Assembly: GCA_045648445.1 (NCBI GenBank)
Contig: JAZRNY010000014.1
Coordinates: forward strand, 8,015-72,014
DNA from: SIG607 sp045648445
Lineage (GTDB): Bacteria > Bacillota > Clostridia > Oscillospirales > Acutalibacteraceae
Length of the DNA stretch: 64,000 bases
Reading direction: 5' to 3'
The notes below the pieces were generated by a model. It saw nothing but the letters and a program-made list of their open reading frames with translations. It was not told where the DNA came from and ran no database searches. Position 1 is the first letter of the stretch. The number at the start of each line of letters is the position of its first letter. Position numbers and translations under genes: made by a program. Of the stretch, positions 35,297 through 43,756 are shown one piece after another.

Positions 35297-36142
35297 TTAA
35301 ATTTTCAGCAAAACAACTGAAGCAATACCTATAAAGTAGCCTATCATTTGCATTTTGGAAAGTTTTTCCTTGTAAACAAATATAGCCATTACAAAACCAA
35401 GAACAATACCGCCTGCAGATACTACAGGAAAAAGTATTACACTGGCAATCCGACTTGCAAGATACATAACGAGCAAATTAACAAGCGCATTTGAAATACC
35501 GTTGGCTGCGCCCATTGTTAAGCAAAGACGTTTTTCTTTAAGGATTTTTTCCTTTCTGATAAGTGAAGCCACCAAAAGAATAACGCTTGATAACAGCATT
35601 GCCATCATCATAAACTCATTTTTATACTTGCCGTCGAATTTTTCGGGTTGAATATCCAAAATAACCGACGAAAGACCGTTTACAAAAAAGGTTACCATAA
35701 CGGCAATCAGCCATTTAAAAGAAAAGTTCAACCTTTCCTTTTTTATACTTATTAAAAACAATGAAATAAGTAAAAGAATACCGCCGATTATACCCGTAGT
35801 GCCGATTGTTTCTCCTTTAAACAGTCCGTAAAAGGTAGGAATTAAAAGAGAATACGATATAATCAGCATTGTTATTGATAAAGGTCCCCAAGAAATAGAC
35901 AGGAAACCTCCGATAAGCATAGTTGAGAACATTATTGCAAATGCAACGGAATATGGAATAAGTTCGGGCACAAATTCAAATTTAAAGCCCGATGAAATTG
36001 CAAAGAAAACCACCTCGGCAGCCGCTGTTACCGCAGAAAAGAAAAATGCCTTTGGATATTGTGCCTTTAAATTATACTGTTTTTTAATAATGCTTTGAGC
36101 CGTCACAAAAACGACCAAGCAGATAAGCAATAAATACTGCAT
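35297..36142 (-). CDS. DMT-superfamily (EamA-like) transporter
   Basis: 281 residues with ten predicted membrane helices in two repeats, for example MQYLLLICLVVFVTAQSI at the start and IGYFIGIASVVLLKI at the end. EamA-type pattern: GIIGGILLLISLFLISIKKE at the middle and FVMAIFVYKEKLSKMQ before the last helix. It should move a small metabolite, perhaps a sugar released or used by the cluster. ATG 36142 has GGAG six bases upstream. First gene of the leftward cluster. Confidence 0.84.
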   Translation of the reverse strand: MQYLLLICLVVFVTAQSIIKKQYNLKAQYPKAFFFSAVTAAAEVVFFAISSGFKFEFVPELIPYSVAFAIMFSTMLIGGFLSISWGPLSITMLIISYSLLIPTFYGLFKGETIGTTGIIGGILLLISLFLISIKKERLNFSFKWLIAVMVTFFVNGLSSVILDIQPEKFDGKYKNEFMMMAMLLSSVILLVASLIRKEKILKEKRLCLTMGAANGISNALVNLLVMYLASRIASVILFPVVSAGGIVLGFVMAIFVYKEKLSKMQMIGYFIGIASVVLLKI

Positions 36143-36170
36143 AGGACACTCCTTTGTTATTTTAACACTC

Positions 36171-36199
36171 ATTATATATGCTTAGTCTTTATTTGTGAA
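36171..36199 (-). promoter_or_regulatory. Promoter of the DMT/beta-helix/serine hydrolase/GH3 operon
   Basis: On the minus strand TTCACA (36194-36199) and TATAAT (36171-36176), spacer 17 bases, 28 bases from the ATG. Divergent from the AraC promoter at 36249. Confidence 0.7.
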
Positions 36200-36248
36200 T
36201 AGACAAAATTTCTAATTCTTGACATAATTAACATATTTTTAAAAAATA

Positions 36249-36277
36249 TTGATTGGAAATAAAAGTTATGCTATACT
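36249..36277 (+). promoter_or_regulatory. Promoter of the AraC regulator gene
   Basis: TTGATT (36249-36254) and TATACT (36272-36277), spacer 17 bases, 19 bases before the ATG. Confidence 0.65.
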
Positions 36278-36296
36278 GTTTTCAGAGGTGGAAAAA

Positions 36297-37082
36297 ATGA
36301 AACTTATTGATATTCACCAAATGCCGACTTTTAAACTGGCCTGTGTATATGAAGCAAACGAATACAAATCTTCCTTTGAACCGTCAAATACTTGCCTTGA
36401 GTTTGCCTACGTTTCCGAAGGAAGATTAGAGGTTACTAAAGGAACCGAGAAATATATTGCCGAAAAAGACGATATTTTGTGCGCTGTACGAGATGTACAC
36501 ACCTCTGTAAGTTCCTCAGGCTATCATTCGCACCATGTTGTTTCTATTGATACTTTGTGGAAGTTTTCCGAAAAAAGCATATCTGCTTTCCGTATCCCCT
36601 ACGTATTAAAACGATGTCCCGAGACTGAAGAAATAAAACGCTTTATTGACGAGTTTATTTATTCATCGTACATATACGAAAATTCACCGGGCAGAACGGC
36701 GGAGTTGTTTTTTAAAATTCTTTGCAAAATTGACCAAGCATGTCGCAGAAACGAAGATCCTTACCAACCAAAATACTCCCTTGTTGCCGAAAAAGCAAAG
36801 TCATACATACAAAGGAATATTAAAAAACCTATAACTCAAAAGATGGTGGCTGAGCACCTTGGTGTTTCTCCCAGTTATTTATGCAGTGTATTTAAAAAGT
36901 CCGAAGGTATGACGCTTATACGCTACGTCAACATACATAAACTTACCGACATAAAAAATCTTTTGGATAAAGAGCATTTGCCTATGTATAAGGTTGCTGA
37001 GATGTATGGTTATACCGATGCAAACTACGTAAGTTATCTTTACAAAAAATTGTTCGGACAAAACATAACCAACGTTCCCTAA
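36297..37082 (+). CDS. AraC-family regulator with cupin-like N-terminus
   Basis: 261 residues. The first 100 or so fold as a cupin-type sensor (LEFAYVSEGRLEVTKG, EKDDILCAVRDVH); the last 100 contain two helix-turn-helix units, QKMVAEHLGVSPSYLCSVFK and MYKVAEMYGYTDANYVSYLY. ATG 36297 has AGAGGTGG upstream; 16 earlier codons lack a ribosome site and overlap the promoter. Flanked by the divergent DMT operon and the downstream GH3 gene, it is the probable activator of both in response to a glycan product. Confidence 0.9.
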   Translation: MKLIDIHQMPTFKLACVYEANEYKSSFEPSNTCLEFAYVSEGRLEVTKGTEKYIAEKDDILCAVRDVHTSVSSSGYHSHHVVSIDTLWKFSEKSISAFRIPYVLKRCPETEEIKRFIDEFIYSSYIYENSPGRTAELFFKILCKIDQACRRNEDPYQPKYSLVAEKAKSYIQRNIKKPITQKMVAEHLGVSPSYLCSVFKKSEGMTLIRYVNIHKLTDIKNLLDKEHLPMYKVAEMYGYTDANYVSYLYKKLFGQNITNVP

Positions 37083-37138
37083 CACCCCTCATATTTAAAA
37101 TGTTGATTTCCGCAATAAATTTTTGTTGTTATTTGCAA

Positions 37139-37166
37139 TTGATATAACGAATTTTTTTGTTATAAT
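37139..37166 (+). promoter_or_regulatory. Promoter of the second GH3 gene
   Basis: TTGATA (37139-37144) and TATAAT (37161-37166), spacer 16 bases; a strong AAGGAGGT site follows near 37186-37194. Confidence 0.75.
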
Positions 37167-37201
37167 ACATTAAAATCTTAAACTTTAAGGAGGTATTTTA
37201 A

Positions 37202-38764
37202 ATGATACCAAAAATAAGTGAAATGACATTGGAACAAAAAATTGGTATGGTGCTTTGCGCAAGACGTTGCGGATATCCCGCAGAATTTGAGGAAACCTTA
37301 GAACTTATCAAAAAACGCGCAGTAGGTTGCGTTCAAATTCCTTTAAATGCCAAAACAGAAGAATACGTAAGAAGAATAAGAGAGGTTGCCGATTACCCAG
37401 TTCTTCTTATAAACGATATGGAACAGGGTAACCCAATTTCCGAATATCCTCTTATCCCCGCTATTGCTTTGGCTGCCGCCAACAACAAGGAATATACTAA
37501 GAGTTTTGCAAAGGGAATTGTTTCCTCTGCTAAGAAAATGGATATTGACGGCATTTGGGGTCCTATGGTTGACCTTCATTTTTGCGGTTCTTGTAATCGT
37601 TATTACGGCGATAGCCCCGACAAAATCTTAAACGTTACGGAAGAAATAAACAAAATATTCGTTGAGAACGGTTTTATGGGTACCGCTAAGCATTACCCCG
37701 GCGGTCACGATATGCCCTTTGATTCCCACATGGTTGAAAGTTATTCCGACCTTGATGAAGAACAACTTATTAACCTTACCTTAGTTCCTTATAAGAAACT
37801 TATGGAAAAGGGACTTCTTAACGCAATTATGACCCACCACTGCACTCATCCTAAAATCGACCCTGATTACCCTGCTACTCTTTCCAAAAAGGTGCTTGGT
37901 ATTATAAGAAAAGAAGGTTTTGACGGCGTTATTTTCACCGACAGCCTTGCTATGATGGGAATTCTTCAGAAATACGGCGAAGGTCCCGCTATGGGTCTTG
38001 CTTTTGATGCAGGCGCCGATATTATTCTTCCAAACTACCGCACTCCCATCAGTGAAGTTATTCGTATGATGAAGGAAAACTTCGAAAACGGTATGTTCAG
38101 TGAAGAAAGACTTGACGAAGCAGTAAGACGTATTCTTACTATAATGGAATTCGTTGAGGCAAAGAAAAACGTTATTCCCGAAATCACCGAGCAGGACGTA
38201 GAAAACCTTAAAAATATTACAAGAGACTGTATTACCGCTGTTACCGACGAAGGCGTTCCCGCTTCCCTTGGCGATAAAGAAAAACGCAGACTTTTCGTAA
38301 TAGTTACCGACAATAACTTTTCTGTTGATACTCCCGAAATGGAAATCAGCGAAACCCGTTGGTATAAACCAAACGTAATTGCTCAAAAGGTAAAGAGTGA
38401 ATTCCCCAACAGCGACGTAATGTTCATTCCCGAATTTGCAACACCAAATCAGAATGAAAAAGTCCTTTTAGCAGCAACAAAGCATGATGAAATCGTTTTC
38501 ATTACCTATTGTGCTTCTGCTTGTTATCTTGGTACCGACTGTATGACAAGACGTACCGAAAATCTTATAAACTGTCTTATTATGTCAGGTAAAGTTTCTG
38601 CAGTATTGCACTATGGTAATCCTCATGCAGTTGAACCTTTACAGCACGTAAAGAGAGTTATTTTCGGTTACAACTCCCCTGCTTCTCTTGAACCCGCTAT
38701 TGACGTTTTAGCAGGTAATATCGAAGCCAAAGGCAAACTCCCCATTGAAATTGATTTACAGTAA
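37202..38764 (+). CDS. GH3 family glycosidase, NagZ-type, paralogue
   Basis: 520 residues, cytoplasmic. It has the same build as the GH3 at 31296-32876: TAKHYPGGHDMPFDSHMVE with Asp-His dyad D174/H176, nucleophile D247 in IFTDSLAMMG, and a C-terminal domain ending in an IEAKGKLPIEID segment. The start ATG has AAGGAGGT upstream. The two paralogues lie in one cluster on opposite strands, which suggests different substrates or an old duplication. Probable exo-beta-N-acetylglucosaminidase; the exact glycan is not readable. Confidence 0.88.
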   Translation: MIPKISEMTLEQKIGMVLCARRCGYPAEFEETLELIKKRAVGCVQIPLNAKTEEYVRRIREVADYPVLLINDMEQGNPISEYPLIPAIALAAANNKEYTKSFAKGIVSSAKKMDIDGIWGPMVDLHFCGSCNRYYGDSPDKILNVTEEINKIFVENGFMGTAKHYPGGHDMPFDSHMVESYSDLDEEQLINLTLVPYKKLMEKGLLNAIMTHHCTHPKIDPDYPATLSKKVLGIIRKEGFDGVIFTDSLAMMGILQKYGEGPAMGLAFDAGADIILPNYRTPISEVIRMMKENFENGMFSEERLDEAVRRILTIMEFVEAKKNVIPEITEQDVENLKNITRDCITAVTDEGVPASLGDKEKRRLFVIVTDNNFSVDTPEMEISETRWYKPNVIAQKVKSEFPNSDVMFIPEFATPNQNEKVLLAATKHDEIVFITYCASACYLGTDCMTRRTENLINCLIMSGKVSAVLHYGNPHAVEPLQHVKRVIFGYNSPASLEPAIDVLAGNIEAKGKLPIEIDLQ

Positions 38765-38778
38765 ATAATCAAATATTA

Positions 38779-38806
38779 AAGCCGTGTATCTCGCGATACA
38801 CGGCTT
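38779..38806. terminator. Bidirectional terminator between GH3 and DUF4838 genes
   Basis: Perfect 12-bp stem (38779-38790 with 38795-38806; arms aagccgtgtatc), 4-base loop, T-run on the right, A-rich on the left. Serves the converging genes. Confidence 0.9.
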
Positions 38807-38812
38807 ATTTTT

Positions 38813-40699
38813 TTATATTGTTTTTCTCCAACCAAACAGGTTGTTATATACGTCACCTCTTAAGAAATTATCATCAAGCACAGTATCAGCAAAGGTTCTT
38901 ATACTGTTGGCGTAATCATAAATTTCTTGAGCTTTGGCTTTACATTCGTCTTCGTTACCGTTAAATCTTGCAATATAAACGTCTGCATAGATTTTAACGA
39001 GTTGCGCGTGGTGGAAAAGATATTTCCATAGTTTAGAAGTGTCCTGAAGTTTCAAAATGTAATTGTTTTCAAACTCTTTAACGACCTGCTTTGCCTGTTC
39101 GTATTTTTCAGTCATTTCCTTTGCGTCATAAGGCTTTTCACCTCTGAGCACTTCGGGAACGAAAAGTTTTGAAAGAGTACTCATATATTCTTCTACCGCA
39201 TCTGCATACTCACCGTAAGCGGCAAAATAATACTCTTTAGCAATACCTTCAAAGGTTTCGTTTTTATTCCACAAGGTTTTAGCCATACAGTACATAGGCA
39301 GATTTGTTGGAAAAGCAATTCTCTGAAGCTGACAGCTTACCATTCCGTCAAGTCCGATTTTATCTAAAGATGCCATATCCTTTTGGAGAATTTCGGCAAC
39401 CTTATAGTATCCGGGGTCATAGTGGTGGTCCCACATAAGATGGTAGTCGAAAAGCATAACGTCTTTAATGTTTTGTTCTTCTTTCCACTTTTTAAACATT
39501 GCCACAGCCTTTGGAAGTGAATGTTTAAAGACGTTTTCGTTTCTTCTATATGGTTCGAGTTCGATTTTTTCATTAAAATCATAATCCGCATAAGAAACGG
39601 AATAAGAACGGGAAATGGGGGCGAAATCAAGAGCAAAACGATCGGGATTTTTGATTTTTTCGGTTTCGGGAGCCCACATTAAATCATTATAGAAAGGCAG
39701 TATGATTTTTGAATCCAAACCGTTTGCGGTTAATTTTTCATCCAATTCATTAACCATCATAACCAGAAAATCCGACGGGGTCTTCTTTTTACAGTTTTCG
39801 CATTCGCAGTGATTATTTCCACCATCCGCCATCCAGACAGCAATATAATCCTTTTGCTGATTTTTCTTGCAATAATCAACGATATGGTCAACCATTTTAG
39901 TTCTGACGGTTTCGTTTGAATAACATAGATTAGTATTGAGCGGAACGTTTTTATTGAATTTGCGTTCACCGTCACGCATAGCAAGTATATTTTTAATTTC
40001 TTCGCTAAGTTCACCCTCAAATTCATTCCAGCTTGATGCTGCAAGACCGAAAGGAGCGCAGGTCCAACCGTGACCGACAGCCTGATATTTAAGACCGCGT
40101 TTTACAATATCTTCGTCAAGAGCCCGTACCATTGCATCTACTTCGCTGTCTTCAAGTTCGCCTCCAAAGTATCTATAAAACTGATTAAAGAAGGTTGCAG
40201 GGGTTAAAAACTGGAAGAAATATTCATTCATACCTACCTTAGGAAGCCAGTCTATCATATTGTAAACGTGTTCATAGCCTACAGTACCCTCAATACAAAT
40301 ACCGCGACTGCCATATGAAGCGGTTTCGCTTATCTCTACGTTTAAATCTTCTTTTGTAAGTTTTTTAGATGGAATTACTTCGCCTTCTTTACCGGGATAA
40401 AGATAAGTACAGCCCATTTCTTTCATAAAGCGGTAAACGGCGATAAGTACGCTTCTTGTGTTACTTCCACTTATAAATCCGACACCGTTTTTAACGTCTA
40501 TTGCTACGCTGTCGTTTTTGCTTTCATCGGTAAAACCAAGGCCTACCCATAGAGCATCATTTACGCCTTCGTCGTAAGAGTCATATTTTCTCACGTCCAA
40601 AATTACAGAAGAATCCATAGTTTTTATAAGTCTTATGAGTTCCGTTAAAGCAAATGAAACGGTCTCGTTATTACCGATTTTACATACTGCTAACTTCAT
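38813..40699 (-). CDS. DUF4838-domain protein (GH67/GH20-like glycosidase fold)
   Basis: 628 residues. The first 110 form an alpha/beta domain like the non-catalytic domain of alpha-glucuronidases and hexosaminidases (ISGSNTRSVLIAVYRFMKEM, then TYLYPGKEGEVIP). The central barrel, DUF4838, contains GGNNHCECENCKK with C298, C300 and C303, an apparent metal-binding cluster, followed by PSDFLVMMVNELDEKL. The C-terminal part is helical. Activity is not established for the family. There is no signal peptide. It lies next to NagZ-type GH3 genes, so glycan degradation fits. GAGGTG lies five bases before the ATG. Confidence 0.83.
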   Translation of the reverse strand: MKLAVCKIGNNETVSFALTELIRLIKTMDSSVILDVRKYDSYDEGVNDALWVGLGFTDESKNDSVAIDVKNGVGFISGSNTRSVLIAVYRFMKEMGCTYLYPGKEGEVIPSKKLTKEDLNVEISETASYGSRGICIEGTVGYEHVYNMIDWLPKVGMNEYFFQFLTPATFFNQFYRYFGGELEDSEVDAMVRALDEDIVKRGLKYQAVGHGWTCAPFGLAASSWNEFEGELSEEIKNILAMRDGERKFNKNVPLNTNLCYSNETVRTKMVDHIVDYCKKNQQKDYIAVWMADGGNNHCECENCKKKTPSDFLVMMVNELDEKLTANGLDSKIILPFYNDLMWAPETEKIKNPDRFALDFAPISRSYSVSYADYDFNEKIELEPYRRNENVFKHSLPKAVAMFKKWKEEQNIKDVMLFDYHLMWDHHYDPGYYKVAEILQKDMASLDKIGLDGMVSCQLQRIAFPTNLPMYCMAKTLWNKNETFEGIAKEYYFAAYGEYADAVEEYMSTLSKLFVPEVLRGEKPYDAKEMTEKYEQAKQVVKEFENNYILKLQDTSKLWKYLFHHAQLVKIYADVYIARFNGNEDECKAKAQEIYDYANSIRTFADTVLDDNFLRGDVYNNLFGWRKTI

Positions 40700-40728
40700 A
40701 ACATCACCTCATCAAGAAATTTTAAAAT

Positions 40729-40757
40729 ATTATACCATTACCCTATAACTCAGTCAA
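40729..40757 (-). promoter_or_regulatory. Sigma-A promoter of the DUF4838 gene
   Basis: On the minus strand TTGACT (40752-40757) and TATAAT (40729-40734), spacer 17 bases, 29 bases before the ATG. Confidence 0.82.
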
Positions 40758-40794
40758 GGAAAAGCCATGCCTTTTCTAAAGAACTTTTTCATCC

Positions 40795-41541
40795 TCAATT
40801 AAATAAATAATAAAGCATTTTTTCGGGATTATCAAGAAACGCCTTGGTTATTTTATAGTGCTCGGTTTCGGTATAGGAAACCTCTTTTATTCCGTCTTTA
40901 TTAAATTCTAAAATCTGCGCGTTTGGAAAAGCCAACAAAATAGGCGAATGTGTAGCAATTATAAACTGCGAATCCTTTTTAACAAGCTCGTTTATTTCGC
41001 TCATTAAGGTTAGCAGTCTGTTAGGAGAGAGCGCCGCTTCAGGCTCGTCCAAAATATAAATTCCATTACCGAAAAAGCGGTTTTTAATAATGGACATAAA
41101 GCTTTCCCCGTGGGACTGATTATGTAAAGACACACCGCCGTAGCTTTCGATTACAAACGGGTCAAAAGACGGTGCTTTATCCATTTCATCTATATTTGTA
41201 GCCACGTTATAAAGACTTTCTGCCCTTAGGAAAAATCCGTCTTTTGCAAAGCGTCTTTTTGCAATTTCGATATGTTCGCAAAGTAAAGAATGTGTGTCGT
41301 TGGTGGAAAAGGTGAAGTTTTTAGAACCACCCTCGGCATTAAAACCGAAGGCTACGGCAATAGCCTCTAAAAGCGTAGATTTTCCCGTCCCGTTTTCTCC
41401 CACGAAAAATGTTACGGGAGAGGAAAAGGATATTTCCTTTTCTTTTTTAAGATATTTTATAACGGGCAAATTGTTAAGATAGGAATTTTCATCCACGTTA
41501 CCGTCAAAAAGAATTTTGGAAATATAATCGGCGCCTGACAT
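40795..41541 (-). CDS. AAA-family ATPase (ABC/RecF-like, AAA_21)
   Basis: 248 residues. Walker A is FVGENGTGKSTLLEAIA, an ABC-like signature region is SHGESFMSIIK, and Walker B with catalytic Glu is IYILDEPEAALSP, followed by the H-loop ATHSPILLA. It is a compact stand-alone ATPase of the RecF/SMC-like type without membrane segments. The role is unknown; no nuclease partner such as an OLD/TOPRIM domain is adjacent. It is the last gene of the operon with the EEP protein, ECF S component and kinase. AAAGGGTG precedes the ATG. Confidence 0.88.
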   Translation of the reverse strand: MSGADYISKILFDGNVDENSYLNNLPVIKYLKKEKEISFSSPVTFFVGENGTGKSTLLEAIAVAFGFNAEGGSKNFTFSTNDTHSLLCEHIEIAKRRFAKDGFFLRAESLYNVATNIDEMDKAPSFDPFVIESYGGVSLHNQSHGESFMSIIKNRFFGNGIYILDEPEAALSPNRLLTLMSEINELVKKDSQFIIATHSPILLAFPNAQILEFNKDGIKEVSYTETEHYKITKAFLDNPEKMLYYLFN

Positions 41542-41558
41542 ACTTTCACCCTTTTCTT

Positions 41559-42128
41559 TCAGTCTATTCTTATTATCAAATCACACTTTTCTTTAATGCG
41601 CATTTCATTAAAATATCTTTTTTCAAGCGGTATCCACTCATCAAAAAAGCGTTGCGCCAAAACGGGAGTATTACGTTTTAAAATCCGTTCTCTTTGCAAC
41701 TTTTCATCAATATCCAAAAATACCGAATAACCGTAAAAGCCTCTTAAATCGGGATGCATTGAATAAGCGCCTTCAATAATTACAAGTTTTTGGGGAACAA
41801 CCTCTATATAATCACTAAGACCCATGACAGAGCAGTTAAAGGGGCGATAGTTTACCTTTTCTCCCTTTGATAAAGGAAGCAAAACCTCCTTTAAAAAGCG
41901 TTCTCGGTCAACGTTTCCGCCAACCTCATCATATCTTTCTTTTGTTCTCTGAAACGGTTGCAAAAAGAAGTCGTCCATATGAAATACTGTAGCTTCGTAC
42001 TTTTCCTTAAGCATATTGCTTAAAGTAGTTTTACCCGAAGCACTGCCACCATCTATCGCTATTATAGTTTTCCCTTTTTGAATTTGTTTTTCTATAACTT
42101 CAAAAAGGCAAGAAAAATCATTTTTCAT
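41559..42128 (-). CDS. P-loop kinase, uridine kinase-like
   Basis: 189 residues. Walker A is IDGGSASGKTTLSNML; VFHMDDFFLQPFQRT carries the Asp-Asp substrate-binding motif of the uridine kinase/phosphoribulokinase group; VIIEGAYSMHPDLR and a LID-like RERILKRN follow. It probably phosphorylates a nucleoside, vitamin or similar small molecule. Its start overlaps the stop of the ECF S-component gene by four bases (ATGA), strongly suggesting that the kinase traps the substrate the transporter brings in. Substrate not determined. Confidence 0.86.
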   Translation of the reverse strand: MKNDFSCLFEVIEKQIQKGKTIIAIDGGSASGKTTLSNMLKEKYEATVFHMDDFFLQPFQRTKERYDEVGGNVDRERFLKEVLLPLSKGEKVNYRPFNCSVMGLSDYIEVVPQKLVIIEGAYSMHPDLRGFYGYSVFLDIDEKLQRERILKRNTPVLAQRFFDEWIPLEKRYFNEMRIKEKCDLIIRID

Positions 42129-42664
42129 ACTCTTCCTCGGCTTTTCTTTGCAAAATCAAAAATCATCACGAGAACGGGGATTAAAATTATTTGAATAACT
42201 ATACCGGGCAGAGCGTTTAAAAACGCCCCTGCGTAAAAGGCTTTCAAAGTAAAAGCAGAACCCTTTAATCCCATTAACACGTACATAACAAAACCCCATA
42301 CAATTCTTCCCGATATCATAGAAATAAGAAGAGATGGATAAATATATATTTTTTTCTTTGGGAAAATTTTATACATAAGACCGCTTACGGCGCCGTAAAC
42401 TGCCAGTTCCACCGCCATAGCCACGGCGTTCGGAAAAAGAATAGGCATTCCTAAAGTAAAACTTCTAAGAAGAGGCGCAATAAATCCTACGCTAAGTCCC
42501 CAGTACCATCCGCATATAAATCCGCAAAGAATAACGGGAATATGCATAGGACAAAGTTTATTTCCTATAGACTGAATCTGCCCCGTTAAAAACGGCATCA
42601 GATAGGCTAACGCCAAAAACAGAGCAGAAAGTATCATTTTAACTAAACCATCTTGTTTTTTCAT
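42125..42664 (-). CDS. ECF transporter S component
   Basis: 179 residues, six membrane helices. It has the ECF S-component form: KMILSALFLALAYLMPFL in helix 1, where the alanine-rich face contacts the T component, and IPVILCGFICGWYWGLSVGF. The MHIPVI segment after NKLCP is typical of S components of the ThiW/HmpT/niacin-type group, but a specific vitamin cannot be assigned. No EcfA/EcfT genes are adjacent, so it would use a shared energy module. It overlaps both neighbours by four bases. Confidence 0.84.
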   Translation of the reverse strand: MKKQDGLVKMILSALFLALAYLMPFLTGQIQSIGNKLCPMHIPVILCGFICGWYWGLSVGFIAPLLRSFTLGMPILFPNAVAMAVELAVYGAVSGLMYKIFPKKKIYIYPSLLISMISGRIVWGFVMYVLMGLKGSAFTLKAFYAGAFLNALPGIVIQIILIPVLVMIFDFAKKSRGRV

Positions 42665-43491
42665 AACTTTATATCAATATATGCAGGCGAATGATCGGAA
42701 ACAGGCAAATAATATTCAGGAGAATATCTGTTAAAGTTTTCTACTTCGCCTTCTCCTTTCAATAAAATATGGTCAATCGCGCACTCAAAGGGCTTATCAT
42801 AATAAAAATTCTCAAAACCGTCTGGATAACAATAATGAAGCCCCATAGTTTCATCAACCGTTTTGGTTGCAATATCGTGAGTATGCTTATAGCCGTTTTT
42901 AAATAACTGCTTTAAAACCTCGGAATTATAATCGGTATTCAAGTCGCCCAACAAAACCACGGGACAATTATATTTATCTGCAAATTCCTCCGTTTTTTCA
43001 ATAAGCCTGCTTATTTGCAAAACTCTTGCCTCATCAGAATGCTCCTGATAAGAGTGAGTTCCCCTTTTAGACTCATCGGAAACCTTCCACCATAGATGCG
43101 TGTTTGCAAATATAAAATGCTTTCCACTGCTCTTTTCTTTTAAAACTGCTATGTTAAAGGCTTTGGATTTTGAATCGTTAAAGGTACCCTCGTAACCCTC
43201 TATCCTTTCAGGATAAAGTTCGAAATAAGACTCTACCGACTCTACCTTATCGGGATTATAAAATATAGGTGTATAGTTTCCCTCTAAAAAACGGTAATTA
43301 GTATTTTCTTTTAAAAGCGATAACATAAGAGCCGATACTTCCTGTCCTCCAACAACGTCGGGGAGTATTTCCTTATAAACCCTCAATAGCCCTGAAAGAC
43401 GCGATTTTGCCGAACAATCAAGCCCCTTTTGTTCCCAAGAAGGACTGTTTTCGTCTTTGTTCCAAAGGTTATGTGTCATTATCCTGAGCAT
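42661..43491 (-). CDS. Endonuclease/exonuclease/phosphatase (EEP) family protein
   Basis: 276 residues, intracellular. EEP hallmarks: MTHNLWNKDE at the N-terminus, VVGGQEVSA with the metal Glu, FANTHLWW, LLGDLNTDYNS, and the terminal SDHSPAYIDI. Members hydrolyse phosphodiesters of nucleic acids, lipids or small phosphates. With an S component and kinase in the same operon it might dephosphorylate or cleave a cofactor or nucleotide, but this is inference. The ATG has GGGAGGTT eight bases upstream; promoter at 43523-43550. Confidence 0.86.
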   Translation of the reverse strand: MLRIMTHNLWNKDENSPSWEQKGLDCSAKSRLSGLLRVYKEILPDVVGGQEVSALMLSLLKENTNYRFLEGNYTPIFYNPDKVESVESYFELYPERIEGYEGTFNDSKSKAFNIAVLKEKSSGKHFIFANTHLWWKVSDESKRGTHSYQEHSDEARVLQISRLIEKTEEFADKYNCPVVLLGDLNTDYNSEVLKQLFKNGYKHTHDIATKTVDETMGLHYCYPDGFENFYYDKPFECAIDHILLKGEGEVENFNRYSPEYYLPVSDHSPAYIDIKL

Positions 43492-43522
43492 AATTATTTA
43501 ACCTCCCAAACATTATGTTTTA

Positions 43523-43550
43523 ATTATACTATTAAAAATTTCAAAGTCAA
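43523..43550 (-). promoter_or_regulatory. Promoter of the EEP/ECF-S/kinase/AAA operon
   Basis: On the minus strand TTGACT (43545-43550) and TATAAT (43523-43528), spacer 16 bases, 31 bases from the ATG. The gap 43492-43756 otherwise holds only the divergent promoter. Confidence 0.78.
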
Positions 43551-43695
43551 TAAAACTATCATTAAATGCCGACAAAGTATCATTAATCGGTTTTTAATAA
43601 ATACAACTTATATATGCTTTATTTTCATTCAATCCATATTATCGTTTATTTAATATTTCCCACAGCAAAAACGCATTGCAATAAAAGAATAAATA

Positions 43696-43724
43696 TTGAT
43701 TTTCAAATATCCATATGTTAATAT
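43696..43724 (+). promoter_or_regulatory. Putative promoter of the trehalase-like gene
   Basis: TTGATT (43696-43701) and TAATAT (43719-43724), spacer 17 bases, 32 bases before the ATG. Confidence 0.5.
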
Positions 43725-43756
43725 TACATCATAAATATTATTTGGGGCGTGTTAAT

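Noticed and set aside
37781..38386. 201-codon minus-strand frame opposite the second GH3 gene
   Set aside because: Shadow of a well-supported gene; composition (Phe, Asn, Ser) is typical of antisense frames and no ribosome site precedes it.
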